59,743 nt of DNA from positions 79,048-138,790 of the forward strand of contig FR878266.1 of NCBI GenBank assembly GCA_000434335.1, in the 5' to 3' direction. The notes beneath the pieces were generated by a model. The model was not told where the DNA came from. It did not search any database and saw only the letters and a program-made list of their open reading frames with translations. Shown in pieces: positions 42,762 through 52,168 of the stretch. The position numbers and the translations under genes are program-made. The stretch's first letter is position 1. Each line of letters begins with the position of its first letter. The DNA is from Clostridium sp. CAG:492 (GTDB lineage Bacteria; Bacillota; Clostridia; TANB77; CAG-508).

Positions 42762-43104
42762 TTTTAGACCACCATTTTTTTATCCACCACATTATCCTCA
42801 TTATTTTAATAATTATAAGCCATATCGCTCTGTTCAAAAAAATAATAAACCACAAGAATTATTACCTACAACTTCTAATTCGGATAATGTAAAATCAAAT
42901 TTAGAAGATGAAAAAAAATGTGATGAACATACAAAAAAAAGACATTTTAATAGCTCTGATAAAAAAAATCCACCTTTATTAGAATTTGCTGGTATAAAAC
43001 TTTATAGTGATGATGTTTTAATTTTAGCACTTATTTATTTTTTATATAAAGAAAATATTGATGATAAATTATTATTAATTGCATTATTTTCGTTATTATT
43101 CTAA
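42754..43104 (+). CDS. Pro/Tyr-rich protein with C-terminal membrane helix
   Basis: The 116-residue protein begins M-N-N-F-R-P-P-F-F-Y-P-P-H-Y-P-H-Y, has a polar charged middle and ends in a conserved acidic-hydrophobic segment D-D-V-L-I-L-A-L-I-Y-F-L-Y-K-E and L-L-L-I-A-L-F-S-L-L-F. The end looks like a membrane-associated hairpin. It overlaps the preceding gene by 8 bp. The three-gene cluster next to spoIIE suggests a spore-related job, by context only. Confidence 0.7.
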   Translation: MNNFRPPFFYPPHYPHYFNNYKPYRSVQKNNKPQELLPTTSNSDNVKSNLEDEKKCDEHTKKRHFNSSDKKNPPLLEFAGIKLYSDDVLILALIYFLYKENIDDKLLLIALFSLLF

Positions 43105-43185
43105 CAATTTGTAATTTTTTAGCGGATTGTTACTGTTTACATTTTTAATAAAAACAGTACATAAAATATGTATACTTTAAATTTA

Positions 43186-43228
43186 AAAAGCAAAAGAAAA
43201 TTAATTTACAAAATTTTCTTTTGCTTTT
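43186..43228. terminator. Bidirectional terminator, 17-bp stem
   Basis: AAAAGCAAAAGAAAATT and its exact complement flank a 9-base loop between the converging small-protein cluster and mrdA. Confidence 0.9.
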
Positions 43229-43230
43229 AT

Positions 43231-45285
43231 TTACTCATTATTGCTAACTACTTCATCTTCATAAAAGTATGAATCAAAAATATCTTTTGCAACTTGTGCA
43301 GCATATGCTCCGTGTCCACCATTTTCTATTATAGATACTACTGCAATTTCTGGGTTGTCAAAAGGTGCAAATCCCACAAACCAAGCGTGAGTTTTATTTC
43401 CTGCTTGAGCTGAACCTGTTTTTCCACCTACTTGTATGCTTGAATCTTTAAATATAGAGTATGCTGTTCCTCCAGATTCTGTTGTAACATTTTTCATTCC
43501 TTCTAAAACAGCTTTTACATTTTCGTCTTTAAATGTTTTTTCTTCAATATTTTCATCTTCAACACCTAATACTTCTTTTACGTGCTTATTTATTTCATCT
43601 TTAGATACTTCTGTGTTATCTGAATTTATAATTGATTTTATTAATGTAGTATCAATTTGGTGTCCCCCATTTACTAATATACTAATATATTTAGCCATTT
43701 GCACTGGTGTAACGTTATTGTAACTTTGTCCAATAGCTGCTGATAGAGTTTCTCCCACATACCATTCTCTGTTTTCTTCTTTTGCTCTATCTCTACTAGC
43801 TATATTTCCTGTTGCTTCACTTGGTAATTCTATACCTGTTTTTCTTCCCAATCCAAAATATTTTGAATAACTAGAAAGTGTATCAATTCCAATTCTATTT
43901 CCTATTTCATAAAAATAATAGTTACAAGAATGTTGTATTGCTTGTGATATATCTAATGAACCGTGACCTCTTTTATATGTTGTATAATACCAACATACTG
44001 GTTTATGTGCAGCTGGATATACACCTGTACAATTTACTTTTTCGGTTGTTGTAATTGCATTTGTTTCTAATCCAGCCATAGCAGTTATCATTTTAAAAGT
44101 TGAACCAGGTGCATACGTACCGCTTATTGCTCTGTTATATAAAGATTCATTTTCTCTATATTCATTATATTTTTCTGTGCTAATTCCATTTACAAACAAT
44201 TGAGGTTCATAATCTGGATAACTTGCCAAAGCTAAAATTTCTCCTGTTTTTGTATTCATTACAACTACAGCACCAGCTTTTGCATCAAATTTTTCTGCAT
44301 AACCACCATTTGCAATTTTTTCTATATCAGATTTTAATGCTGTTTCAGCAACAGATTGAACATTGGCATCTATTGTAAGTTCAACATCAGAGCCAACAAC
44401 TGGTTCTTCTGTTATATACTCACCTGTTATATTACCTTTAATATCCATATCTATTTGTCTTTTTCCATTTTTGCCTCTTAAGTATTTTTCAAAAACATAC
44501 TGAATTCCTGTTTTTCCTATTATTTCATTTTTATCATAATCATCTCCAACATTTTCAAGCTCAGATTGTGTTATTTTTCCACAATACCCCAAAACGTGTG
44601 ATGCCAAAGAGCCATTATTATATGTTATAACTGGTTTTGTAATAATATCAATTCCAGAAAAACTACTATTTTCTTCACTAAATTTTAATATTGAGTTTTT
44701 AGTAATATTATTAGCAATTTCGACAGGTTTTATTGTACTATATCCATTTTGTGTTATTTCATATCTAATTGCCATTACTTTTCTTGCTTCAGCCACATCA
44801 TCAATTTTTATTTCATATTTTTCTTTTAAATAATTAAAACATTGCTCTGCATTATATTCTTCATTTATTCCATTATTTTTCTTCCATTTTTTTATTGTAT
44901 CTTCATTTTCTGTAGAAAACTTAAATGGATTTACATCTATAATTAAATTATCAACGTATGAATCACCATTTTCCTCCAACACGTGAATTATATTTAATAT
45001 ATTTTTATTTAGTTCATCATTATCGGTTGTTGTTTTATATAAGTCTAAACTATAGCCTGTACTTGTTGTAACAAGTTTTACACCATTTCTGTCAAGAATT
45101 TCTCCTCTATCTGCATATACTGTTGTTTCCCTTGTTAGTCTAGCACTAGACATATTTCTGTATTCATCACCGTTAAGTATTTGAAGATTAAAAAGCTGAA
45201 GAAGCAAAAGAAATCCTATAATATATACTATAACAATTAATATATTATATCTAAGATTTGTTTCATTATTTTTTTCGCCCTTCAA
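43231..45285 (-). CDS. mrdA: Penicillin-binding protein 2, elongasome transpeptidase
   Basis: The 684-residue protein has one membrane helix (about 13-33), a dimerisation domain with D-R-G-E-I-L-D-R-N-G, and a transpeptidase domain with S-x-x-K (G-S-T-F-K-M, about 395), S-x-N (H-S-C-N-Y) and K-T-G (G-G-K-T-G-S-A). It crosslinks peptidoglycan during side-wall growth outside the membrane. It ends the mreB-mreC-mreD-mrdA operon, 15 bp after mreD. Confidence 0.95.
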   Translation of the reverse strand: MKGEKNNETNLRYNILIVIVYIIGFLLLLQLFNLQILNGDEYRNMSSARLTRETTVYADRGEILDRNGVKLVTTSTGYSLDLYKTTTDNDELNKNILNIIHVLEENGDSYVDNLIIDVNPFKFSTENEDTIKKWKKNNGINEEYNAEQCFNYLKEKYEIKIDDVAEARKVMAIRYEITQNGYSTIKPVEIANNITKNSILKFSEENSSFSGIDIITKPVITYNNGSLASHVLGYCGKITQSELENVGDDYDKNEIIGKTGIQYVFEKYLRGKNGKRQIDMDIKGNITGEYITEEPVVGSDVELTIDANVQSVAETALKSDIEKIANGGYAEKFDAKAGAVVVMNTKTGEILALASYPDYEPQLFVNGISTEKYNEYRENESLYNRAISGTYAPGSTFKMITAMAGLETNAITTTEKVNCTGVYPAAHKPVCWYYTTYKRGHGSLDISQAIQHSCNYYFYEIGNRIGIDTLSSYSKYFGLGRKTGIELPSEATGNIASRDRAKEENREWYVGETLSAAIGQSYNNVTPVQMAKYISILVNGGHQIDTTLIKSIINSDNTEVSKDEINKHVKEVLGVEDENIEEKTFKDENVKAVLEGMKNVTTESGGTAYSIFKDSSIQVGGKTGSAQAGNKTHAWFVGFAPFDNPEIAVVSIIENGGHGAYAAQVAKDIFDSYFYEDEVVSNNE

Positions 45286-45300
45286 AATTGTCTCCTTCCT

Positions 45301-45834
45301 TTAAAAATATCTAGGTAACATCTTTTTATTTTTAAATAATCCTTCAATATATACGCCAAATTTGTGTATTAATGGATATAATATTATAATTATTAATGCA
45401 TTATATATAATTTCAATTCCAAGTGTATATAAAAATGGAACCAAACTTATAGTAGTAGATAATTTAAAAAATCTAAACACATACATAATAATTTCATAAA
45501 TCGCAGTTATTATTGCTCCCATTAAAACAATTGTTATTTTACTATCTTTTGAAAATTTTTTATCTAAATAATCACCTATAAAACCAATAGCACCAAATAA
45601 TATTCCAGATATTCCAATTGTGTTTGAATACAAAAAGTCAGTATACAAACCAAATAAAACACCTAAAATTGTTCCTGTTTTTCGTCCCATAAAAATTCCA
45701 ATAAATAGTGCTAATAAAATAAACAAATTAGGCTGAACCCCATTTATTGTAAACCAACAAAAAAAATTAGTTTGTAAAAAATATATAAAAAAATATATTA
45801 TTATTATTGAAATTATTATTCCTATTTTTTTCAA
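45301..45834 (-). CDS. mreD: Rod shape-determining protein MreD
   Basis: The 177-residue protein has about five membrane helices with N-L-F-I-L-L-A-L-F-I-G and G-V-L-F-G-L-Y-T-D-F-L-Y, the MreD core pattern. MreD works with MreC to recruit the elongation machinery. It lies 15 bp after mreC and 15 bp before mrdA. Confidence 0.92.
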   Translation of the reverse strand: MKKIGIIISIIIIYFFIYFLQTNFFCWFTINGVQPNLFILLALFIGIFMGRKTGTILGVLFGLYTDFLYSNTIGISGILFGAIGFIGDYLDKKFSKDSKITIVLMGAIITAIYEIIMYVFRFFKLSTTISLVPFLYTLGIEIIYNALIIIILYPLIHKFGVYIEGLFKNKKMLPRYF

Positions 45835-45849
45835 TTGGTACCTCCTAAC

Positions 45850-46665
45850 TTATTTTTTTATTACTAATACATTATTTAAATTATCAAAATCTACTGCTGT
45901 TTCAATATATACATATCTATTGGTTTTGTTTTGTGTATTTACAATTTCTTTTACTTTTCCTATGTTTATATTTTTGGGATAAATTCCTCCAATACCAGAT
46001 GTAACAATACTATCTCCCTCATTTACAACAACATCGTTATCTATATATGTTCCCTTAACTCTATCTTTCGAATCAAGTATTCCACGCGTTACTAAACTTT
46101 TTTCGGTATTCACAAAAGCTGCACTTACTGCACTTGCAGTATCTATTATTGTTTGAACTTTTGATGAATTATCTTCTACTGATACAACATACCCCACAAG
46201 GCCGCCTTCAGCAACAACTGTCATACCACTTTCTATTCCGTCATTTTTTCCAATGTTTATTACAACTACTTTACTATAATTAGAAAAATCCCTTTGTATT
46301 ACATATCCTGGAGTTGTATTATATTCTGAATACTGGTCTGTAATTTTTACATATTCTTTTAATGTTTTATTTTCAGCTTTTAATACTTCCAATTCTTGCT
46401 TGCTTATTTTTAATTCGTCATTTTCCTTTTTCAATTCACTATTTTGAGATTTTAACTCATCTTGTGTAACAAAATACTCGTTATTTTTAGATAATTTATT
46501 TTTTAAATACGCTACTCCACTTTGTGCAGACATTGTAATTTTTGTAAATGGATTCACAATTTTACTCAAAATATTATTATCCAAATTAGTAATTATTACC
46601 AAGCAAATTAATACTATAACAGTAACTATTATTCCTATCTTTCCATTTTTATTGTCTTTATACAT
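45850..46665 (-). CDS. mreC: Rod shape-determining protein MreC
   Basis: The 271-residue protein has an N-terminal membrane helix (about 10-28), a coiled coil (about 65-110) and a C-terminal beta domain with V-I-N-I-G-K-N-D-G-I-E-S-G-M-T-V, G-G-L-V-G-Y-V and S-G-I-G-G-I-Y-P-K-N. MreC scaffolds the elongasome outside the membrane. It lies 15 bp after mreB. Confidence 0.95.
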   Translation of the reverse strand: MYKDNKNGKIGIIVTVIVLICLVIITNLDNNILSKIVNPFTKITMSAQSGVAYLKNKLSKNNEYFVTQDELKSQNSELKKENDELKISKQELEVLKAENKTLKEYVKITDQYSEYNTTPGYVIQRDFSNYSKVVVINIGKNDGIESGMTVVAEGGLVGYVVSVEDNSSKVQTIIDTASAVSAAFVNTEKSLVTRGILDSKDRVKGTYIDNDVVVNEGDSIVTSGIGGIYPKNINIGKVKEIVNTQNKTNRYVYIETAVDFDNLNNVLVIKK

Positions 46666-46680
46666 TACATTCTCCTAAAA

Positions 46681-47721
46681 TTATTTTCGTCCTCTTGAAT
46701 TTATAAAAACAGTTTTTAATTTTTCAATATCATCTAAGGTTTTTCCGCATCCTTTTACAACACAATCAAGAGGGTCTTCTGCTACATATACTGGCATTCC
46801 TGTATTATCTATTAATAGCTTATCTAAATTTTGAATTAATGCTCCTCCTCCAGCTAATATAATACCTTTTTCCATAATATCTGATGATAATTCTGGTGGA
46901 GTTTTTTCTAATGTCATTTTTACTAAATCAACAATTTTAGCCACAGATTCTTGCATTGCTTCTAAAATTTGAGAGGAATATATTGTTACATTTTTTGGTA
47001 AGCCTGTTGCATAATCTCTACCTCTAATTTCCATTGACATATCTGTCATTAATGGTTTTGCACATCCTATTGTTTTCTTTATTTCTTCTGCAGTAGTTTC
47101 TCCAATTGCCAAGTTTAATTCTCTTTTTACATAATTTACTATGTCCTCATCTAACTCATCTCCAGCAATTCTTAAAGAATAGCTTACAACAATTCCACCT
47201 AAAGATATTACTGCAACTTCGGTAGTTCCTCCACCTATATCTACAATTATATTTCCGCTAGGCTCTGCTACATCCATATTTGCACCAATAGCTGCAGCCA
47301 TTGGCTCTTCTATTAAATACACTTCTCTTGCTCCTGCTTGTAAAACCGCTTCTTGTACTGCTCTTTCTTCAACTTCTGTAATTCCAGAAGGCACACCAAC
47401 TACAACTCTTGGTCTTGCAACATTATATTTTCTACATACTTTAGTAAGTATATTTTTTAACATAAGTTGAGTCGCAGTAAAATCAGCTATAACACCATCT
47501 TTTAATGGTCTTACAGCCTTAATATCATCAGGTGTTCTTCCTAACATTTCTTTTGCTTCATATCCAGTAGATAATATAGCTCCTGTTTTTTTATCAATTG
47601 CTACTACTGATGGCTCTTTTAAAACAATACCTTTTCCTTTTAAAGTTACCAATATATTTGCAGTTCCTAAATCTATTCCAATATCTTTTGATACTAATTT
47701 AAAAAAGTTAAATTTAAACAT
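46681..47721 (-). CDS. mreB: Rod shape-determining protein MreB
   Basis: The 346-residue actin homologue has phosphate-binding loops I-G-I-D-L-G-T-A-N-I and I-V-D-I-G-G-G-T-T-E-V-A, the catalytic-region E-E-P-M-A-A-A-I-G-A and the adenosine motif G-I-I-L-A-G-G-G-A-L-I. It forms membrane filaments directing side-wall synthesis. Its start overlaps the radC stop by 8 bp, so the two are probably translationally coupled. Confidence 0.97.
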   Translation of the reverse strand: MFKFNFFKLVSKDIGIDLGTANILVTLKGKGIVLKEPSVVAIDKKTGAILSTGYEAKEMLGRTPDDIKAVRPLKDGVIADFTATQLMLKNILTKVCRKYNVARPRVVVGVPSGITEVEERAVQEAVLQAGAREVYLIEEPMAAAIGANMDVAEPSGNIIVDIGGGTTEVAVISLGGIVVSYSLRIAGDELDEDIVNYVKRELNLAIGETTAEEIKKTIGCAKPLMTDMSMEIRGRDYATGLPKNVTIYSSQILEAMQESVAKIVDLVKMTLEKTPPELSSDIMEKGIILAGGGALIQNLDKLLIDNTGMPVYVAEDPLDCVVKGCGKTLDDIEKLKTVFINSRGRK

Positions 47722-48406
47722 TGTTCACTCCTCTTTTCGAAAAAATACTTATATAATTGCAATCTCCAATAACAATATGATCTAATAACTCTATCCCCAT
47801 TATTTGCCCTGCTTTTTCAATTCTATTTGTTATTTCAAAATCAGCCAAGCTTGGTGTAGGGTCTCCACTTGGGTGATTATGTGCAATTATAATTTTGGGG
47901 GCACCTATTTTTATAGCCTCTAATAATATATCTTTTGGCTCTACAAAAGCTGAACTTGTACCACCAAAAGATATATCTATAATCTTTAGTATTATATTTT
48001 TTGTATTTAATAAAACTAACTTTACAATTTCGCGTTTTTCATATTTTAGCTCTTCTATTAATATTTTTGCTATATCATCTGTATTTTTTATTTGAATCTT
48101 CGCATCATTAATTGGTCTAGAAATTCTTTTTGTAAGTTCACATATTGCTTTTAGTTGAATAGCCTTTACTTTTCCAATTCCTTGTATCTCTTTAAATTCA
48201 TGCAATGGTATATCTTGTAAATCTCTTAAGTTATTGTTTACTTTTTTTAATATTGCATTTGATATATCTATTGCTGTAAAATCTTTTGTTCCATTCTTTA
48301 TTATTATTGCCAATAATTCGGAATTTGATAACATTTTTTCTCCATACATTTCTAATTTTTCGTATGGTCGCTCTGTTACGGGTAGCTCTTTAATTTTTAA
48401 TGACAT
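47714..48406 (-). CDS. radC: RadC-family JAB-domain protein
   Basis: The 230-residue protein has an N-terminal helix-hairpin-helix region (I-Q-G-I-G-K-V-K-A-I-Q-L-K-A) and a JAB/MPN metalloprotease-like domain with A-H-N-H-P-S-G-D-P-T-P-S-x-x-D, including the full metal set. The family was once linked to DNA repair, but its role is unresolved. It heads the mre operon, as in many Firmicutes. Confidence 0.95.
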   Translation of the reverse strand: MSLKIKELPVTERPYEKLEMYGEKMLSNSELLAIIIKNGTKDFTAIDISNAILKKVNNNLRDLQDIPLHEFKEIQGIGKVKAIQLKAICELTKRISRPINDAKIQIKNTDDIAKILIEELKYEKREIVKLVLLNTKNIILKIIDISFGGTSSAFVEPKDILLEAIKIGAPKIIIAHNHPSGDPTPSLADFEITNRIEKAGQIMGIELLDHIVIGDCNYISIFSKRGVNNV

Positions 48407-48438
48407 ATTATCCTTTCTTGCCCTCTTTTAACCCCTTA

Positions 48439-48696
48439 TTACACTTTTCTGTAAATGAATATTGCAAGAATCATACCTAATATACTTGAAATATTTAGTT
48501 TTATCATTAATGAAAATGATAATTTTATTATACTTAAATCTACTGTTAATGGGTCACTTAAACCAAATTGTTGACCATATGCAAGCCACCATAGCCCACT
48601 AGATTTTGATGCAAGGTCACCTACTAGACCTCCTATTACTACTCCTGCTAAAATAAATACTATTAATATCCACATACTTTTGTCTTTTGTTGCCAT
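48439..48696 (-). CDS. DUF4321 membrane protein
   Basis: The 85-residue protein has two membrane helices (about 9-27 and 60-83) separated by a short outside loop. L-A-G-V-V-I-G-G-L-V-G-D and I-L-G-M-I-L-A match the DUF4321 pattern found just before radC/mreB in Clostridia. The function is unknown; synteny with the elongation genes suggests envelope biogenesis. An AGGAGGA site precedes it. Confidence 0.8.
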   Translation of the reverse strand: MATKDKSMWILIVFILAGVVIGGLVGDLASKSSGLWWLAYGQQFGLSDPLTVDLSIIKLSFSLMIKLNISSILGMILAIFIYRKV

Positions 48697-48881
48697 ATAT
48701 TTTTCCTCCTATTTACATCTTTTAAACTTTCCATATTATATCCTTTAATTGACATTTTTTCAATATGTTACAGTGTTTTTTCTAATATTAATTATAAATC
48801 ATAGTTATAGGAAAAAATAAAAAAATCTATGTCAATTTTTGAATTAAACACAAATTTTTTCAACTTTTTTATATTATATAT

Positions 48882-50111
48882 TTAAAATCTATTTATAGAT
48901 TTTATACACTTAATAAAATAATCTCTTATGTCTTTCTTTAAAATCTCATTTTTTATACACACATCTTCTGTATCTATAATCTTGTCTTTTACTTTAACCT
49001 TCAATGTTCCAATTATAGTATTAGCCTCCACTGGTGCCTGCATATTAAATATTGAATTAATTTCTATTGTTATATTATCTAAATCTCTCTTTTTCACTAC
49101 TACAATATCATTTTGCAAATTATTATATGAAATATCAATTGTTGATGTTTTTGCTTTTTCGATTGTTATTCTTTTTTTATTTATATTACACCACTCATTA
49201 AATTTTTCCTCTACAATTGTTTTTATATTTACTGGTGTATAATTCTCATATATGTACTCTATTAATTTTATACTATCTTGAGTACGAAATTTTTTTGTAT
49301 CTGCCTGTAATACAACTGTTATTATATTAAAGTTATTTCTGTCAACAGATGTCACCAGGCATCTTCCAGCATTATTTGTAAACCCAGTTTTTACTCCATT
49401 TACTCCATTTAAATTTCCTAATAACTCATTTGTGTTTGATAAATCCTTTGGATATCCATTTATATTTATCGTGTAAAACTTTGTTGACACAACTTTAGCA
49501 ATTGTTTTATTTTTCAATGCATAATCTGTAATTTTTGCAAGTTCATATGCTGTTGTATAATGTTCTGGGTCATCTAGCCCGTGCGGAGTAACAAAGTGCG
49601 TATCTTTTAAATTAAGCTCTTTTGCTTTTTTATTCATTAGCTCTGCAAAAGATGGAATATCTCCTCCAATATGTTCTGCAATAGCAACGGCAGCATCATT
49701 TCCGGACCTCAACATCAAACCATATAATAAATCTCTCATTGAAATTTTATCATCTTTTTTTAAACCTAATCTTGAACCGCCTGTTCCGGCAGCTTTTGCT
49801 GATATAGTTACTATATCATCTAAATTAGAATTTTCAGCTACAATTATTGAAGTCATTATTTTTGTAGTAGATGCCATTGCAGTTCTTTTGTTTTCATCTT
49901 TTCCCCATATAACTTTATTTGAATTTCTATCAAAAGCAACAGCAATTCTTGAATTTAATGTCAATTCATCACTTGTTCTGCTTGATGTTTCAATTATATC
50001 TTGTAAATCTTTTTGATTAAACTCCTCTTCTATAATATCATCAGCATACACTATATTATAACTATAAAACATTAATATCACAGCTAAAAAAACACATAAC
50101 ATTTTTTTCAT
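48882..50111 (-). CDS. dacF: D-alanyl-D-alanine carboxypeptidase (DacF/PBP5-type)
   Basis: The 409-residue protein has a signal peptide (about 1-24) and a penicillin-binding domain with S-x-x-K (A-S-T-T-K, about 84), S-x-N (R-S-G-N-D) and K-T-G (G-V-K-T-G-F-T), then a C-terminal beta domain and an amphipathic tail. It trims the terminal D-Ala from peptidoglycan stem peptides outside the membrane. In Clostridia dacF-like genes are often linked with sporulation; here it stands before the YitT gene. Confidence 0.93.
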   Translation of the reverse strand: MKKMLCVFLAVILMFYSYNIVYADDIIEEEFNQKDLQDIIETSSRTSDELTLNSRIAVAFDRNSNKVIWGKDENKRTAMASTTKIMTSIIVAENSNLDDIVTISAKAAGTGGSRLGLKKDDKISMRDLLYGLMLRSGNDAAVAIAEHIGGDIPSFAELMNKKAKELNLKDTHFVTPHGLDDPEHYTTAYELAKITDYALKNKTIAKVVSTKFYTININGYPKDLSNTNELLGNLNGVNGVKTGFTNNAGRCLVTSVDRNNFNIITVVLQADTKKFRTQDSIKLIEYIYENYTPVNIKTIVEEKFNEWCNINKKRITIEKAKTSTIDISYNNLQNDIVVVKKRDLDNITIEINSIFNMQAPVEANTIIGTLKVKVKDKIIDTEDVCIKNEILKKDIRDYFIKCIKSINRF

Positions 50112-50151
50112 TCATATCACCTGTTTTATTTATATGATATGATAATATAAT

Positions 50152-51000
50152 TTATTCAGAAAATCCTTTTCCTAATGTTTCTATTGCATCTGTTGTAACT
50201 ATAAACGCATTTTTATCAATTTGTTTTATTATCTGTTTTATTTCAGCTACTTCTTTTCGTGATGCAACACAAAATAACATTACATTTTGTTTCCCCGAAT
50301 ACATCCCTTTTGAGTAGATTCCTGTGCTTCCTCTTTTTACTAATATACCAATTTCTTTAGAAATTTCTTCATATTTTTCAGATATAATAAACATTATCTT
50401 GGTAAAATAAATTCCTTCAAAAATTATATCAATCATTTTCCCCATTAAATAAATTGCAATTACAGAATATAAACCAATTTCAATTTCTCTAAAAAATATA
50501 ATATTAAAAAAGATAATTATTGTATCTGCAATAATTATAACTCTACTACTTTTAAATTTATTATTATATGCCCTTATTACATATGACAACAAATCAGTTC
50601 CACCTGTTGATGCACCTGCTTTTAATATTATTGCAGTACCAATTCCCATTATTATTCCACCATATATACAAGCTAAAAATCTATCATTAGTAATTGGTGA
50701 TAAATTTCCCAATAAGTCTATAAATACTGATAATAAAACTGTTCCTAAAATCGATTTAAAAAATAATCTTTTATTTACTTTTACCATAGCAATAACAAAC
50801 AGCGGAACATTTATTAATAACATTGTTAATCCAACTGGATAATTACATAAATAATATAATATCGTAGAAATACCAGAAATTCCTCCAGTTGATAATTGAT
50901 TTGGTAATAAAAATAAAGCAGTTGATACAGCCATCAAAAAAGCTCCAATAATTATATAAATATACTCAAGAGCATATTTTTTTACATCCCCAAGTACCAT
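50152..51000 (-). CDS. YitT family membrane protein (DUF161/DUF2179)
   Basis: The protein (282 residues) has about five membrane helices (12-205): G-G-I-S-G-I-S-T-I-L, then I-Y-G-G-I-I-M-G-I-G and A-S-T-G-G-T-D-L-L. A C-terminal DUF2179 domain follows (R-G-S-T-G-I-Y-S-K-G-M-Y). Its transport or signalling role is unknown. ATG 51000 is preferred to GTG 51009 because AGGTGA is 5 nt upstream. That ribosome site is in the arm of a 13-bp hairpin. Confidence 0.9.
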   Translation of the reverse strand: MVLGDVKKYALEYIYIIIGAFLMAVSTALFLLPNQLSTGGISGISTILYYLCNYPVGLTMLLINVPLFVIAMVKVNKRLFFKSILGTVLLSVFIDLLGNLSPITNDRFLACIYGGIIMGIGTAIILKAGASTGGTDLLSYVIRAYNNKFKSSRVIIIADTIIIFFNIIFFREIEIGLYSVIAIYLMGKMIDIIFEGIYFTKIMFIISEKYEEISKEIGILVKRGSTGIYSKGMYSGKQNVMLFCVASRKEVAEIKQIIKQIDKNAFIVTTDAIETLGKGFSE

Positions 51001-51001
51001 A

Positions 51002-51044
51002 AAAATCACCTATAATGTGATTATTTACATTTATAGGTGATTTT
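51002..51044 (-). promoter_or_regulatory. Hairpin holding the ribosome site of the YitT gene
   Basis: A perfect 13-bp inverted repeat (AAAATCACCTATA / TATAGGTGATTTT) with a 17-base loop sits between the Elp3-like and YitT genes. The AGGTGA used as ribosome site is inside the 3' arm, 5 nt before the ATG, so the fold would block translation. It may also act as a weak terminator. Confidence 0.6.
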
Positions 51045-51056
51045 ATACTAAATAAA

Positions 51057-52121
51057 TTATTTTACATTTTCTTTTATAAACTCTTGGTATTTTATTAACT
51101 TTGTAATTTTCAATTTTCCTTTTTTTATTTTTGAATTAGGATTTATTTTCAAATCAGTATTATATGTATCATTAATTTTTTCTATGTTTATTCTTTTATG
51201 TCCAACAGCATTATTTATATCACTTGGATTTACATCAATTTGTATATGAGTTACATTGGAATTTACTTTTTTAATTTCATTTGCAATATTATCATACCAT
51301 AATCTAGACTCTACCAATTGTCTAAATGCAGGATGATATGGACCTGCTACAACTTGACTTTTCTTTGAGTTTGGATCTGTTATTTCATTTGTATTTTGCA
51401 ATCCAATTCTTATAACATTTATTTTTTTCTTATTAAATAAAACTAATAAATCTTTTGCAGTTTCCACTGCTTGTTCCACAGTCAATGGTGTATATTCTCC
51501 TGATTCATAATCCTTTTCAAGTTGAGTTCCTTTTATTACTAAAACAGGATAAATTCTTACTATTTTCGGTTTTAATTTTATCAAATCTTTTGCAGTGTTT
51601 ATTTCATCTTGTCTAGTGCTTTCTGGTAATCCTACCATCATTTGGTGACCAAGTATAAATCCATTTTTTCTTATTAATTTTGATGCTTTTTTTACATCTT
51701 CAAATGTGTGTCCACGTTTACTTTTATTTAGAATATAATCATTTGTTGATTGAACACCAAGCTCTATAGTTTTTACACCATATGATTTTAGCATTTTTAA
51801 AATTTCTTTATTTATATAATCTGGTCTTGTTGAAATTCGTATACTATCAATCTTCTTATTTTTTATATATTCATAGGCAACACTTAATAATTCTTTTTGT
51901 TTATCAACATCTATACCTGTAAAACTGCCACCAAAAAAAGCGACTTCTATATATTTATTATCATCTTTAAAATTATTTAAATAATATTCTATCGTATTTT
52001 TTACATCTTCTGCTTTTACATTTTTTGTTTGGCCACTTATCTTTTTTTGATTGCAAAAAGTACAATCATTTGGACAACCTAAGTGCGGTACAAATATTGG
52101 GATAATATATTCTTTTTTCAT
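51057..52121 (-). CDS. Elp3-like radical SAM protein (TIGR01210/elongator-like)
   Basis: The 354-residue protein has the radical SAM cluster motif G-C-P-N-D-C-T-F-C-N-Q (about 15-25, a CxxxCxxC form), then F-F-G-G-S-F-T-G-I (about 63) and R-T-R/S-T-R-P-D-Y, then E-L-G-V-Q-S and G-L-P-E-S-T. This matches the N-terminal part of Elp3-like proteins next to rnc in Clostridia. The acetyltransferase half of full Elp3 is absent. It could modify tRNA; this is not shown. It lies 45 bp downstream of rnc and should be one transcript. Confidence 0.9.
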   Translation of the reverse strand: MKKEYIIPIFVPHLGCPNDCTFCNQKKISGQTKNVKAEDVKNTIEYYLNNFKDDNKYIEVAFFGGSFTGIDVDKQKELLSVAYEYIKNKKIDSIRISTRPDYINKEILKMLKSYGVKTIELGVQSTNDYILNKSKRGHTFEDVKKASKLIRKNGFILGHQMMVGLPESTRQDEINTAKDLIKLKPKIVRIYPVLVIKGTQLEKDYESGEYTPLTVEQAVETAKDLLVLFNKKKINVIRIGLQNTNEITDPNSKKSQVVAGPYHPAFRQLVESRLWYDNIANEIKKVNSNVTHIQIDVNPSDINNAVGHKRINIEKINDTYNTDLKINPNSKIKKGKLKITKLIKYQEFIKENVK

Positions 52122-52168
52122 TAAAACTCACCTTCTATTATCTTTATGACTCATATTTCTAATACTAC

